From Caulobacter zeae (GTDB lineage Bacteria > Pseudomonadota > Alphaproteobacteria > Caulobacterales > Caulobacteraceae), in the NCBI RefSeq assembly GCF_002858925.1, contig NZ_PJRS01000009.1:1-64000 (forward strand): a stretch of DNA of 64,000 nucleotides, in the 5' to 3' direction. This document shows, one piece after another, positions 36,273 to 44,496 of this stretch. The first letter of the stretch is position 1; every line of letters starts with the position of its first letter. The notes beneath the pieces are model-generated. The model had not been told where the DNA came from. It made no database searches and worked only from the letters and a program-made list of their open reading frames with translations. The translations under genes were made by a program, and so were the position numbers.

Positions 36273-36844
36273 TCGGGCCCATGGTGGGATTGGGCGGTCT
36301 GGCTCTGGCCCCATTGGCCCTGGGCGGCGCGCTGCTGCTGCGGCGCGCCTGGACCCACGCCGATGCGCGGCGGCCCTGGCTGATCGTCGGCGGCTGGGCG
36401 CTGCTGGCGATCGCCATCGCGGTCTCCGTACCGTTCCTGGGCGCGGCGCGGGGGCCCTCGATCGTGCTGGCGCTGGCCTCCACCGTCGCCCTGGCGCTGG
36501 TGGCCGCCGGGATCGAGCTGCGCGAGGCTAGGCGCAAGGCGCCGCGCGAGCTGGCCCTGGAGCCGTCCGACCGCCGACGCGTAGCCTGGCGCGGCTGGCT
36601 GCGCGGCTTTCTCGCCGGACCTCTGGGCGGAGCCGCCGCCATGGCCGTGGGCCTGGCGGTCGCCGTCTGCTTCCCGGCCGAGGTCAAGACCCGCCTGATC
36701 ATCGGCGGCATGCTGGTGCCGTTCCTGTGGGCCGGCGGCATGGCCTGGACCCTGTCTGACGACAAGATCCTGCGCGCCCTGGCCGTGCTGGTCGGCGTCA
36801 CCGTCGCCGGCTTCGGCGCCGTGTTCCTGAAGGGCTCCCTCTGA
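36269..36844 (+). CDS. Integral membrane protein of the siderophore-uptake operon
   Basis: 191 residues from GTG at 36269 (GTGA overlap with the receptor stop); ATG 36281 is an alternative. About five hydrophobic segments, such as LALAPLALGGALLLRRA, LIVGGWALLAIAIAVSVPFL and GGAAAMAVGLAVAVC. The C-terminal half resembles the small DUF3649-type proteins that accompany PepSY proteins in iron-uptake operons, though I am not certain. It is tightly coupled on both sides: overlap with the receptor and a one-base overlap with the PepSY gene. Confidence 0.7.
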   Translation: MIGPMVGLGGLALAPLALGGALLLRRAWTHADARRPWLIVGGWALLAIAIAVSVPFLGAARGPSIVLALASTVALALVAAGIELREARRKAPRELALEPSDRRRVAWRGWLRGFLAGPLGGAAAMAVGLAVAVCFPAEVKTRLIIGGMLVPFLWAGGMAWTLSDDKILRALAVLVGVTVAGFGAVFLKGSL

Positions 36845-38340
36845 TGCACGCCCCGCAACAAAAACCCAAACCCGGCAAGCCGATCTGGCCGAAGATCCCT
36901 GCCCCCTTCGTGCGCGCCATGCTGGCGGGCCACTCGGCCCTGGGCCTGGCGTTCGCCGCCCTGATCTACCTCGTCTGCTTCTCGGGCGCGGTGGCGGTGT
37001 TCACCAACGAGTTCAATCGCTGGGAGCAGCCGACCGCTCCGGTGCTGCACAGCGTGACGCCCGCCGCCGTCGGCGCGGCCTTCGACGAGGTGCTGGCCAA
37101 GAACCCCAAGGCCCACGACCTCTTCATCCGCATGCCCGAGCCCGCCGTGCCGCGCCTGTCGGTGCACGGCGACGACGCCAAGGGCGGTGAGCACACCTGG
37201 TTCGCCGACGCCTCGGGCAAGATCGTCGCCGAGCAGCGCACGCCCTTCAGCGAGTTCCAGGCCAAGCTTCACACCGCCCTGCACCTGCCCGGCAGCTGGG
37301 GCTTCTTCCTGGTCGGCCTGACGGGCGTTGCCTTGCTGTCGTCGCTGGTCTCGGGCGTGCTGTCGCATCCGCGGGTGTTCAAGGACGCCTTTGCCTTCCG
37401 CTGGGGCGGCTCAAAGCGCCTGCAGGAAGCCGACCTGCACAACCGCATCTCGGTGTGGGGCCTGCCCTTCCATGTCGTGGTGTCGCTGACCGGCGCGTTC
37501 CTGGGCCTTAGCGTCCTGATCGTCGGCGTGCTGGCCATGGTGGTGTTCGACGGCAATCGCGAGAAGGTGTTCGCCCTGTTCAGCGGCCCGGCCGTGGCCG
37601 ACGACCCGCGCCCGGCCCCGGTGGTCGACGTGGCCAAGGGCCTTTCCGTCCTTCAGGCCAGGCATCCAGAGGCCGGCTTCAACTACATCTTCGTCGAGCA
37701 TCCCGGCGAGACCGGCCAGCACATGAGCATCAACCGCGTCACGCCCGGCAAGCTGTCGCGCGGCGAGATGTTCATCGTCGACGGGAACGCCAGGGTGCTG
37801 GGCGAGGCCGGCTTCGAGAGCGGCAATGTCGGCATGGCCATCTATGCCAGCCTGACCCCGCTGCACTTCGGCTGGTTCGGCGGCTGGCCGGTCAAGGTCG
37901 CCTACTTCCTGCTGGGCCTGGGCCTGACTGCGGTGACCGCCAGCGGCGTCGCCATCTGGCTGGCCCGCCGGCGCGACAAGGGCCGCCCGGCCCCGCGCTG
38001 GGAGCGGGTGTGGGTCGCCTTCTGCTGGAGCCAGCCGCTGGGCTACGGCGTCGCGGCCATGGTCGCCCTGCTGGCCCAGGGCGTCCCGCCCGTGGCGGTG
38101 TGGGGCGGGGTCACCCTGCTGGCCAGCGCCAGCGCGTTTCTCTGGACCCCGCAGGTGATCTCGATCCGCCTGCGCCTGGCTTCGGCCGTCAGCCTCGTCC
38201 TGGTGGCGCTGGTGCATCTTGGCCTCAACACCGGTCGCTCGGTCGATCCGGTCGCCTGGATCATGGACGTCTTCCTGGTGCTCGGCGCGGTGCTGCTGGC
38301 GGCGTCGGTCAAGCTGACCAAGACGCCCGCCGCGGCCTGA
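36844..38340 (+). CDS. PepSY-associated membrane protein (ferric-siderophore reductase type)
   Basis: 498 residues. The N-terminus has HSALGLAFAALIYLVCFSGAVAVF, the typical first helix of PepSY_TM proteins. A periplasmic loop (to about 140) and further helices (GFFLVGLTGVALLSSLVSG, FHVVVSLTGAFLGLSVLIVGVLA) follow, with a second periplasmic domain and four more helices at the C-terminus. Family members are thought to reduce or process siderophore-bound iron. It is the last gene of a three-gene operon and ends in a strong terminator. Confidence 0.85.
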   Translation: MHAPQQKPKPGKPIWPKIPAPFVRAMLAGHSALGLAFAALIYLVCFSGAVAVFTNEFNRWEQPTAPVLHSVTPAAVGAAFDEVLAKNPKAHDLFIRMPEPAVPRLSVHGDDAKGGEHTWFADASGKIVAEQRTPFSEFQAKLHTALHLPGSWGFFLVGLTGVALLSSLVSGVLSHPRVFKDAFAFRWGGSKRLQEADLHNRISVWGLPFHVVVSLTGAFLGLSVLIVGVLAMVVFDGNREKVFALFSGPAVADDPRPAPVVDVAKGLSVLQARHPEAGFNYIFVEHPGETGQHMSINRVTPGKLSRGEMFIVDGNARVLGEAGFESGNVGMAIYASLTPLHFGWFGGWPVKVAYFLLGLGLTAVTASGVAIWLARRRDKGRPAPRWERVWVAFCWSQPLGYGVAAMVALLAQGVPPVAVWGGVTLLASASAFLWTPQVISIRLRLASAVSLVLVALVHLGLNTGRSVDPVAWIMDVFLVLGAVLLAASVKLTKTPAAA

Positions 38341-38361
38341 TCGCGTCGCCCGGAAACAACC

Positions 38362-38392
38362 AAGGCCCGCCGGCGACGGCGGGCCTTTTTCG
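38362..38392 (+). terminator. Terminator of the receptor-PepSY operon
   Basis: AAGGCCCGCCG (38362-38372) pairs perfectly with CGGCGGGCCTT (38377-38387) across GCGA, then TTTCG follows. It lies 21 bases after the PepSY stop. Confidence 0.9.
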
Positions 38393-38476
38393 TTGGCTGT
38401 GCAAGCCCGTCCTTCAACGCTTGAGCGACGCGGCAAGACCGGCTAAGCACGACCTCCACGGTCGCTCGCGACCCGT

Positions 38477-38551
38477 GCGGGCGTAGTTCAGAGGTAGAAC
38501 GTCAGCTTCCCAAGCTGAATGTCAGGGGTTCGATTCCCCTCGCCCGCTCCA
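38477..38551 (+). tRNA. tRNA-Gly (anticodon CCC)
   Basis: 75 bases including an encoded CCA. Acceptor arms GCGGGCG (38477-38483) and CGCCCGC (38541-38547) pair fully. The D-loop shows TAGTTCAGAGGTAGAAC, the anticodon stem TCAGC/GCTGA encloses TTCCCAA with anticodon CCC, and the T-arm reads GGGGTTCGATTCCCC. It reads GGG codons. Confidence 0.97.
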
Positions 38552-38636
38552 ATCTCCTCCCTCATCCCGAAACGTTGACGCCCGCCCGCGCGCAGCGCAC
38601 GCTGACCGTCAAACAGACGTTCGGGAGGAGAACGCG

Positions 38637-39230
38637 ATGGCCGACGGCGAGGATCACCCCCGCGCGCGCTTCCACGCCATGACCGAGGGCACGGCCGAGG
38701 ACTGGGGCATCATCGCCCAGGCCGCCGGCGAGTACGGGCGCGAACTGCCCGACCGGCTGATCAAGCATCTGCAACTGCTGCAAGGCGACTGCGGGGGATT
38801 TGCGGTGGACCGGCTGGAGCACAGCCTGCAAGCCGCCACCCGGTCCCACCTGGCCGGCGAGGACGAGGAATATGTCGTCTGCGCCCTGCTCCACGACATC
38901 GGCGACATCCTGGGCCCGCGCAACCACGCCGACATCGCCGCCGCGATCGTCCAGCCCTTCGTCTCGGAGGCCAACCACTGGATGGTGGCCAACCACGCGA
39001 TCTTCCAGGGCTACTACTTCTTCCATCACCTGGGCCTGGACCGCGACATGCGCGAGGCCTTCAGGGGCCATCCGCATTTCGAGCGCACGGCCAAGTTCTG
39101 CCACCAGTACGACCAGCCCGCCTTCGACCCGGCCTATGAAACCCTGCCACTGGAGGCGTTCGAGCCGATGCTCCGGCGCGTGATGAGCACGCCGAAGCGA
39201 TCGATCTACCTGCGGGCCGCGGAGGCCTGA
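38637..39230 (+). CDS. HD-domain protein related to diiron oxygenases (PhnZ/MIOX-like)
   Basis: 197 residues. The HD pattern is LQAATRSHLAGEDEEYVVCALLHDIGDIL, then NHADIAAAIVQPFV, NHWMVANHAIFQGYY and FCHQYDQPAFDP. The spacing resembles the HD-fold mixed-valence diiron oxygenases (PhnZ, myo-inositol oxygenase) more than phosphohydrolases. Substrate unknown. It has a strong GGGAGGAG ribosome-binding site. It follows the tRNA gene and is convergent to a TraB/GumN gene. Confidence 0.75.
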   Translation: MADGEDHPRARFHAMTEGTAEDWGIIAQAAGEYGRELPDRLIKHLQLLQGDCGGFAVDRLEHSLQAATRSHLAGEDEEYVVCALLHDIGDILGPRNHADIAAAIVQPFVSEANHWMVANHAIFQGYYFFHHLGLDRDMREAFRGHPHFERTAKFCHQYDQPAFDPAYETLPLEAFEPMLRRVMSTPKRSIYLRAAEA

Positions 39231-39237
39231 GCGCGCC

Positions 39238-40128
39238 CTACTGGACGCGCTCGACCTTGATCCCGCGCTTGCCCAGCAGGGTCTGGACGCTGTCGGGACC
39301 GACCAGGTGGCCCGCGCCGACGGCGACGAAGCTGACGCCCTTGCCGTCCAGCTTGGTCTTCAGCTGATCGGCCCAGGCGGCGTTCCGGGCGACGATCAGG
39401 GTGTGGTAGAGCGGCTGGTACTTGGTGCGCATCTCGGTGACGAACTCGCCTTCCAGGCCCTTCACGTCGCCTTCGGCCCAGGCCTTGACCAGCTTGTCGA
39501 GCTTGGCCGGACCTTCCTCGACCTCGTCCAGCGTCGACTTCAGCAGCAGCACCTCGTCGGCCTGCGGCATGTCGGCGAAGAAGCGGATCTGCTGCTCGGC
39601 CGTCTCCAGCGAGCCCAGGCCCTTGCCGTCGGCCTTCAGCTCGGCGGTCAGCACCTGCTCGACGCCCTTCTTCGGGTCGAAGCCGGCCTTGATCATCGGG
39701 GCCATGGCCAGGGTGATGCCGGCCATCCACGGGCGGAAGGCGTCGAGCGCGGCGGCCGGCATGCCCATCTCCTGGCCGTAGGTCTTGGTCTTCTCCCAGT
39801 CGGCCGGGGCCAGCTTCTTCGACAGCGGCGTGGCCTGGTCGATGCCGTACTTCATGACCAGCGGCTGCATGACGGCCATGTCGTCGGCCCCGACCACTTC
39901 CAGCACCAGTTCGTCGGAGGATTTCAGGGCCGCATCGAGCTTGGGCGAGCGCCATTGGGTCTCGGGGCGCAGCACGTGGACGGTGCCGAACAGATAGATG
40001 GTCGAGTCGTGATCCTGGATCTTCCACAGCGCCGGGTCGGCCAGCGACGGCGTGGCCGCGCCCAGGGCGAGCATGGAGACCAGGCCGACGACGACGCGAC
40101 GGGCGGCTTTGACGGACGAACGAAGCAT
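39238..40128 (-). CDS. TraB/GumN-family protein, paralogue 1
   Basis: 296 residues with a signal peptide (VVVGLVSMLALGAATPSLA). The family signature STIYLFGTVHVL with the GxxH motif appears early, with LVLEVVGADD and a C-terminal VAVGAGHLVGPDSVQTLL. The TraB/GumN fold is shared with Tiki metalloproteases and erythromycin esterases, so a periplasmic metal-dependent hydrolase is plausible. A paralogue with the same start and end motifs lies at 43545-44420. Confidence 0.85.
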   Translation of the reverse strand: MLRSSVKAARRVVVGLVSMLALGAATPSLADPALWKIQDHDSTIYLFGTVHVLRPETQWRSPKLDAALKSSDELVLEVVGADDMAVMQPLVMKYGIDQATPLSKKLAPADWEKTKTYGQEMGMPAAALDAFRPWMAGITLAMAPMIKAGFDPKKGVEQVLTAELKADGKGLGSLETAEQQIRFFADMPQADEVLLLKSTLDEVEEGPAKLDKLVKAWAEGDVKGLEGEFVTEMRTKYQPLYHTLIVARNAAWADQLKTKLDGKGVSFVAVGAGHLVGPDSVQTLLGKRGIKVERVQ

Positions 40129-40176
40129 GCGGATCCTCTCGGGTTAAATCAGGTCGGAAACGGTTGGGGTGAGCGG

Positions 40177-40851
40177 CTAGTCGACGAAGCCGCGCCGCCA
40201 GGCCACGATCATCGAGATCAGCAGATAGGCGATCATGTTGATGTTGACGGCGTCCCACAGCGTCAGCGGCGGCAGCAGGGAAAGCTTCTCGCCCGCGGCC
40301 CACAGGAACAGCAGCCCCTGCAGCAGGCCGTAGGAGACGGCGGCGGTCTCGGCCATGGTCCGGCGCATCAGCTCGTCGCTGCGCACCCACAGGCTGATGT
40401 TGCCGGCTGTCTGAACCAGGAAGAGCGCGATCAGGCCGGTCATCACGGCCGACGCCAGCAGCGGCGACAGCGGCACGAACAGGGCGCCGGCCAGCGGCGG
40501 AGCGGCCAGCATGCCGGCGGCCAGCACCAGCACCCCGCCCTGCCCGGCGTAGAAGCTGGCCTGGGCGGGCGTGGCGGCCCTCGGCGTCTCTTCGCCGTTG
40601 ATCCGCCGGCCCAGCGCCTTGCGGCTGAGGCTGACGACCATGGTCACCAGGCCGACCGCGACGAGGAAGGTCGCCAGGCCCAGCGAGACGACATCGCTGG
40701 TGGAGAGTTCCAGGCCGTGCCAGTAGCCCTGGCGCTTCAGCCACATCAGGGCGCGGCCGGCGAAGAAGCCGACCGGCGCGCCGACGGCCATCAGGATCAG
40801 CGCCCCGCGCGCCCGGGGCGACAGCTTCTGGGCGTTGGAAGCGACGCTCAT
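40177..40851 (-). CDS. Membrane protein with DExxR signature, paralogue A
   Basis: 224 residues with about six hydrophobic segments. After the fourth comes SDELMRRTMAETAAV, then two more helices and a basic end (VAWRRGFVD). The same DELxRR-x3-E stretch occurs in the protein encoded at 41055-41648, and a shorter DExxR version in 41662-42114, so all three are related. It lies one base after the small XRE regulator gene. Such proteins with adjacent HTH genes recur in alphaproteobacteria; no function is known to me. Confidence 0.75.
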   Translation of the reverse strand: MSVASNAQKLSPRARGALILMAVGAPVGFFAGRALMWLKRQGYWHGLELSTSDVVSLGLATFLVAVGLVTMVVSLSRKALGRRINGEETPRAATPAQASFYAGQGGVLVLAAGMLAAPPLAGALFVPLSPLLASAVMTGLIALFLVQTAGNISLWVRSDELMRRTMAETAAVSYGLLQGLLFLWAAGEKLSLLPPLTLWDAVNINMIAYLLISMIVAWRRGFVD

Positions 40852-40852
40852 C

Positions 40853-41047
40853 TCAGTCCTCGTCCTGGAAAATGGCTTCGATGGGCTGGCCGAACAGCCG
40901 GGCGATCTTGAAGGCCAGCGGCAGGCTGGGATCGTACTTGCCGGTCTCCAGCGCGTTGATGGTCTGGCGCGAGACGTCCAGCCGCTGGGCCAGGTCGGCC
41001 TGGCTCCAGTCGCGTTCGGCGCGCAGCACCTTGAGGCGGTTCTTCAT
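40853..41047 (-). CDS. Small XRE-family transcriptional regulator
   Basis: 64 residues from the ATG at 41047; the open frame continues upstream into the next gene but is not coding there. It consists of one HTH: LKVLRAERDWSQADLAQRLDVSRQTINALETGKYDPSLPLAFKIARLFGQPIEAIF. It lies in the middle of a four-gene unit with 1-7-base spacing to membrane-protein genes on both sides. It probably controls this operon. Confidence 0.9.
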   Translation of the reverse strand: MKNRLKVLRAERDWSQADLAQRLDVSRQTINALETGKYDPSLPLAFKIARLFGQPIEAIFQDED

Positions 41048-41054
41048 CGAGGCC

Positions 41055-41648
41055 TCAGCGGTAGCGCCAGGACACCAGGCCCTGGGCGAGGCCGAACACC
41101 AGGGCGAAGACCGGCGCGACCACCCACAGCTGCAGGTGCGGCGCCTTGCCAAAGGCCTCCATGATGCCCCAGGCGGTGGCCAGCGACAGGGTCGCGCCCA
41201 GCGCCCACAGCAGGCTTTCGACCGTGATCCGCCGCAGCAGCTCGTCGGTTTCACGGAAGATGTAGAGGCCGAGGCTGGCGAAGGCGGCGATCAGGGCGAT
41301 CACCGGCGCCAGGGCTGCGGCGTAGCCGAGCGCGCCCTGCGTGAAGCCGGCCAGGTAAAGCTGGACCGCGCCTAGCAGCAGGACGACATAGGCGGTCATC
41401 GCGCCCAGGAAGCCGATCAGGAAGCCGCGCATCGCCGGACGCACCGGCTCGCCGCCATAGAGGCGCCGCGCGGTGGAGGCGAAGGCCGCGGCCGCGAAGG
41501 CCATGGCGACAGCGCCGACATAGGTGGGCCACTGGCCGCGTCCGAGCAGCAGCATCGCCATCGAGCCGCCGACGCCGACCACCCCGACGAGGACCAGGAT
41601 GGCGGCCTTGGCGGGCGCCGGGCGGCTGGTCTTGAGAAAAGCGTTCAT
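41055..41648 (-). CDS. Membrane protein with DExxR signature, paralogue B
   Basis: 197 residues, about six hydrophobic segments. After the fourth comes ETDELLRRITVESLLWALG, which aligns with SDELMRRTMAETAAVSYG of paralogue A, followed by WGIMEAFG and a terminal helix ending SWRYR. The membrane layout also parallels A. It overlaps nothing; 7 bases separate it from the XRE gene and 13 from paralogue C upstream. Confidence 0.75.
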   Translation of the reverse strand: MNAFLKTSRPAPAKAAILVLVGVVGVGGSMAMLLLGRGQWPTYVGAVAMAFAAAAFASTARRLYGGEPVRPAMRGFLIGFLGAMTAYVVLLLGAVQLYLAGFTQGALGYAAALAPVIALIAAFASLGLYIFRETDELLRRITVESLLWALGATLSLATAWGIMEAFGKAPHLQLWVVAPVFALVFGLAQGLVSWRYR

Positions 41649-41661
41649 CGGTTCCCCTCCC

Positions 41662-42114
41662 CTAGCGCCGCTTCAGCCACCAGCCGACCCAGAACAGGCT
41701 GTAGCCGATCAACTGGAAGCCGCCGAGCAGGGCCATGCCGAACAGCACCGCCTGCGTGGTGGTCATGCCGACCGGCAACGCCGCCTCGGCGGTTCCGGGC
41801 ATGGCGTGGAGCAGAATGTAGGGCACGGCGGCCAGGGCCAGGCCCGTCGAGCCGCCCCAGTACCAGGACCATTTGTGGGCTTCACGCGCGGCCTCGTCGG
41901 CGGCGCTCCACCAGCGCGCGCAGAGCCACAGCACCAGAGCCATGACCCCGATGACCAACAACGCGATGACGACCAGCGAAAAGACGGCGAACTCGGGCTT
42001 TCGCTTGCCCAGCTCGCCGATCAGGGAGGCCGCGACGCCGAGCACCAAGGCCGCGCCAAACGAATAGACCACCGCGGCCACAAGCCTTCGCCGCGCCAGT
42101 CTTTGCCCCGCCAT
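41662..42114 (-). CDS. Membrane protein with DExxR signature, paralogue C
   Basis: 150 residues from the ATG at 42114, which has a GAGGGGA site; a further start at 42174 would add 20 residues. Two N-terminal helices (VVYSFGAALVLGVAASLIG, VVIALLVIGVMALVLWLCA) precede SAADEAAREAHKWSWYWGG, then two more helices end in WVGWWLKRR. The motif matches the DExxR of paralogues A and B but lacks their following Glu. Probably the first gene of the operon. Confidence 0.7.
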   Translation of the reverse strand: MAGQRLARRRLVAAVVYSFGAALVLGVAASLIGELGKRKPEFAVFSLVVIALLVIGVMALVLWLCARWWSAADEAAREAHKWSWYWGGSTGLALAAVPYILLHAMPGTAEAALPVGMTTTQAVLFGMALLGGFQLIGYSLFWVGWWLKRR

Positions 42115-42145
42115 GCCAAGTCCCCTCGTCAAAATGACAAGTAAC

Positions 42146-42174
42146 ATTGACACCATGAAGCAGGACCATGTCAA
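42146..42174 (-). promoter_or_regulatory. Candidate promoter of the membrane-protein/XRE operon
   Basis: On the minus strand TTGACA (42174-42169) is followed after 17 bases by GTCAAT (42151-42146), a half-matching -10. TGTCA repeats (TGTCAATGTTACTTGTCA on the minus strand) surround the -10 and could be the XRE regulator's binding site. Confidence 0.4.
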
Positions 42175-42196
42175 GGACCCTGGACAGAATTCGCGT

Positions 42197-42463
42197 TTAG
42201 GCGGCGATGCGCCCGCTGCGCCAGTGGAGCGGCGCCGGGGCGGCGACGCCCAGGGCCTTGGCCAGCCAGTGGGCCTTGGGGTCGGCGTGGATCAGCCAGC
42301 CGTATTGCGAGAAGCGGTCGCCGTAGTCGTCCCAGCGGATGACTCGCCCGTCGGCGTCGCAGCGCCACACCGCCTTGTCGCAGCCGGGGATGCGCTCGGC
42401 GCGCTCCCAGGCGGCCACGCGCTGGCTGTGGGTCGAGAACGGACCGGAGAAGAGGCGGTTCAT
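42197..42463 (-). CDS. Small protein resembling a degenerate HNH nuclease domain
   Basis: 88 residues from the ATG at 42463. The stretch DADGRVIRWDDYGDRFSQYGWLIHADP followed by APLHW looks like the HNH-type segment with pattern G..IRW.DYG.R.S.YGWEIDHI.P and a later PLHW. Here the catalytic EIDHI is replaced by LIHAD and the end is truncated (PLHWRSGRIAA), so it is probably inactive. The likeness is by eye only. It is a separate transcript upstream of the XRE/membrane operon. Confidence 0.55.
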   Translation of the reverse strand: MNRLFSGPFSTHSQRVAAWERAERIPGCDKAVWRCDADGRVIRWDDYGDRFSQYGWLIHADPKAHWLAKALGVAAPAPLHWRSGRIAA

Positions 42464-42633
42464 GACGCTGGGCTCCAATCGACGCGGCGCGGATCCGGAA
42501 ACCGAATCTGCGTGTAATCGCAATAACTGGACACTAGCCCTTGGTGACGATTAACGCAGCCAACACCATATGTAGTGCGACGCCATGCCGCGCGACAGAT
42601 TGAACGCGTTCAGCGACTTGCGCTTCCGGCGAC

Positions 42634-43518
42634 TCACGGCGGCGTAAGCGGTCGCCGCGTCGCATCCAGCGCCTCATGCAGGTCGGCCCGTTCCGGAAGG
42701 TCCTCCGCGCACCAGGCGGTCAGGCGCTCGTAGTGGTCGAGGAAGTGCTCCAGCGCCGCCGGATCGAGGCCGCCGCGGTCACCGCGGGCGGCCAGGCTCG
42801 CTTGCAGCTTGGCCTCCTGCTGGCGTCGCCAGGCGCGCACCGTGGCGAAGTCTGGCGCGGTAAGCACCGCCAGCCAGTCGATCCGGCCGAAGAGCTCGCG
42901 GTACGGCCCCGCCAGGGCCGCATCGATGTAGCCGCGCCAGGCGCCGCCCTTGTCCTCGTCGCGCTCCAGGGCGTTGACGGGCGCAGCCAGCGCCGCCGCC
43001 CCTTGCGGACGCGCGCCCAGGCACCAGCCCTCCAGCAGCACCACGTCGGCCGGACCGTCGAACACCGGCCAGGCCTGCCGCGGAGCGCGGTCGTCGGCGG
43101 CCTTGTCGAAGCGCGGCAGGGCGGTCGCCCCCTGCCCCGCCAGGGCGTCGAGGAGCGACAGGCCCAGAGCGACATCGTGCGTGCCCGGCGGCCCGCGCGT
43201 GGCCAGCAGCGGATGGACGTCGCGCGCCAGGGCCTGGCGCTGGGCCCGGGTCAGGTAGAGGTCGTCCAGCGACAGGACGGCCACCTTCAGGTCCTCGTCG
43301 GCCAGAAGGCGCGCGACCGCCGCCACCAGCGTCGACTTGCCCGACCCTTGCGGTCCCGACAGGCCGGCGACGAAGCCCGGCCGGCCATGGGCCCGGGCCG
43401 CCGCGATCAACCGCCGGGCCAGGGGAAGATGCAGGGCGTGGAAGGTCTCGGCGAAGCCGGGGTCCAGGCGCTCGTCACGCATGAAGTCAGGCAGCCAGGC
43501 GGGATCGGGCGCGCTCAT
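42634..43518 (-). CDS. P-loop kinase, probable D-glycerate 3-kinase
   Basis: 294 residues. The Walker A motif GLSGPQGSGKSTLVAAVARLL lies near residue 52, followed by LKVAVLSLDDLYLTRAQRQALA (DDxY substrate loop), RGPPGTHDV and DVVLLEGWCLGARP. This is the pattern of plant-type glycerate kinase (GlyK) and the yeast homologue. It probably phosphorylates glycerate, but pantothenate- or uridine-kinase relatives share the fold. Upstream neighbour is a TraB/GumN gene, 26 bases away. Confidence 0.8.
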   Translation of the reverse strand: MSAPDPAWLPDFMRDERLDPGFAETFHALHLPLARRLIAAARAHGRPGFVAGLSGPQGSGKSTLVAAVARLLADEDLKVAVLSLDDLYLTRAQRQALARDVHPLLATRGPPGTHDVALGLSLLDALAGQGATALPRFDKAADDRAPRQAWPVFDGPADVVLLEGWCLGARPQGAAALAAPVNALERDEDKGGAWRGYIDAALAGPYRELFGRIDWLAVLTAPDFATVRAWRRQQEAKLQASLAARGDRGGLDPAALEHFLDHYERLTAWCAEDLPERADLHEALDATRRPLTPP

Positions 43519-43544
43519 GCCCGACCATGCACCGCTTCGGGCGG

Positions 43545-44420
43545 TTACTGCACCCGCCGTACGCGATAGCCGCGCGCCTTCATCAGGGCCGGCAGGCCGT
43601 CGGGCCCGGCCATGTGCAACGCCCCCACCGTGACCAGTTCGACGCCCGCCCCCGCCATCTCGCGGTCCAGAACCTGCGCCCAGGCCAGGTTGCGGCGCTT
43701 GAGCAGGGCCTCATAGAGCTCGGGCCGGTCGCGGCGCATGCCCTCGACCAGCACCGCGCCCAGGCGGTCGACATCGCCCTTCAGCCAGGCTTGTTGCAGG
43801 TCGACGCCCCGGCGCGGCGGCGCGACCTGCTCGGCGGCGACGTCGTCGAGATATTGCACCTCGACCGTCTCGGGCAGGTCGGCGAACAGGCGCAACTGCT
43901 GCTCGAAGCTCTCGAAGGCCAGGACCGGCTTCTCGGCCCGGACGGCCTGGCGGGTGACGCTTGCGTCGGCGCCGTCCTCCACCGAGCCGCCGGCCTGCGC
44001 CATCGGCAGCACCGACAGCATCATCGCCGCCGCCCAGGGGCGCAGGCGGTCGACGCGATCGAGGCTGGCGCCGCGGCTGTCGAGCGCCGCGCGCAGGCTG
44101 GCCACGGTGCGCGGCGGCAGCTTCTCGGTCAGGGAGCGGTCGAGATCGACGCCGTAGCGGTCGACCAGGGCCTTGATGGCGGCGGGCTCGGCGTCGACAC
44201 GGGTCTCGAACCACAGCTTGTCGGCGCGGGCGTAGGCGCGGTCGAAGGCCGGGGTGCGCCAGCGCACGTCCGGCGACAGCACGTGCATCGAGCCGAACAG
44301 ATAGATGCGGGAGTCGCCGTCGCTGACCTCCCACATGGCCGGGGCCGCGCGGGCGACGCCCGACAGACCCGCCAGCGCGACGATGGCCGCCGCCGCGCCC
44401 CTAACCCAAGCCAGAACCAT
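43545..44420 (-). CDS. TraB/GumN-family protein, paralogue 2
   Basis: 291 residues with a signal peptide (AAAAIVALAGLSGVARA). SRIYLFGSMHVL and the C-terminal VTVGALHMAGPDGLPALMKARGYRVRRVQ match paralogue 1 at 39238-40128, including the last RVRRVQ/KVERVQ. A middle segment (FEQQLRLFADLPETVE) is also shared (EQQIRFFADMPQADE). It is probably an exported metal-dependent hydrolase. Two copies within 5 kb suggest duplication. Confidence 0.83.
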   Translation of the reverse strand: MVLAWVRGAAAAIVALAGLSGVARAAPAMWEVSDGDSRIYLFGSMHVLSPDVRWRTPAFDRAYARADKLWFETRVDAEPAAIKALVDRYGVDLDRSLTEKLPPRTVASLRAALDSRGASLDRVDRLRPWAAAMMLSVLPMAQAGGSVEDGADASVTRQAVRAEKPVLAFESFEQQLRLFADLPETVEVQYLDDVAAEQVAPPRRGVDLQQAWLKGDVDRLGAVLVEGMRRDRPELYEALLKRRNLAWAQVLDREMAGAGVELVTVGALHMAGPDGLPALMKARGYRVRRVQ

Positions 44421-44496
44421 ACGCCGTCCCCGACAGAAACACGGGGACCACGCTAGGCCTGAGCGCGTTAACCGGGCGAGCGCAAAGCGCCGCGGC

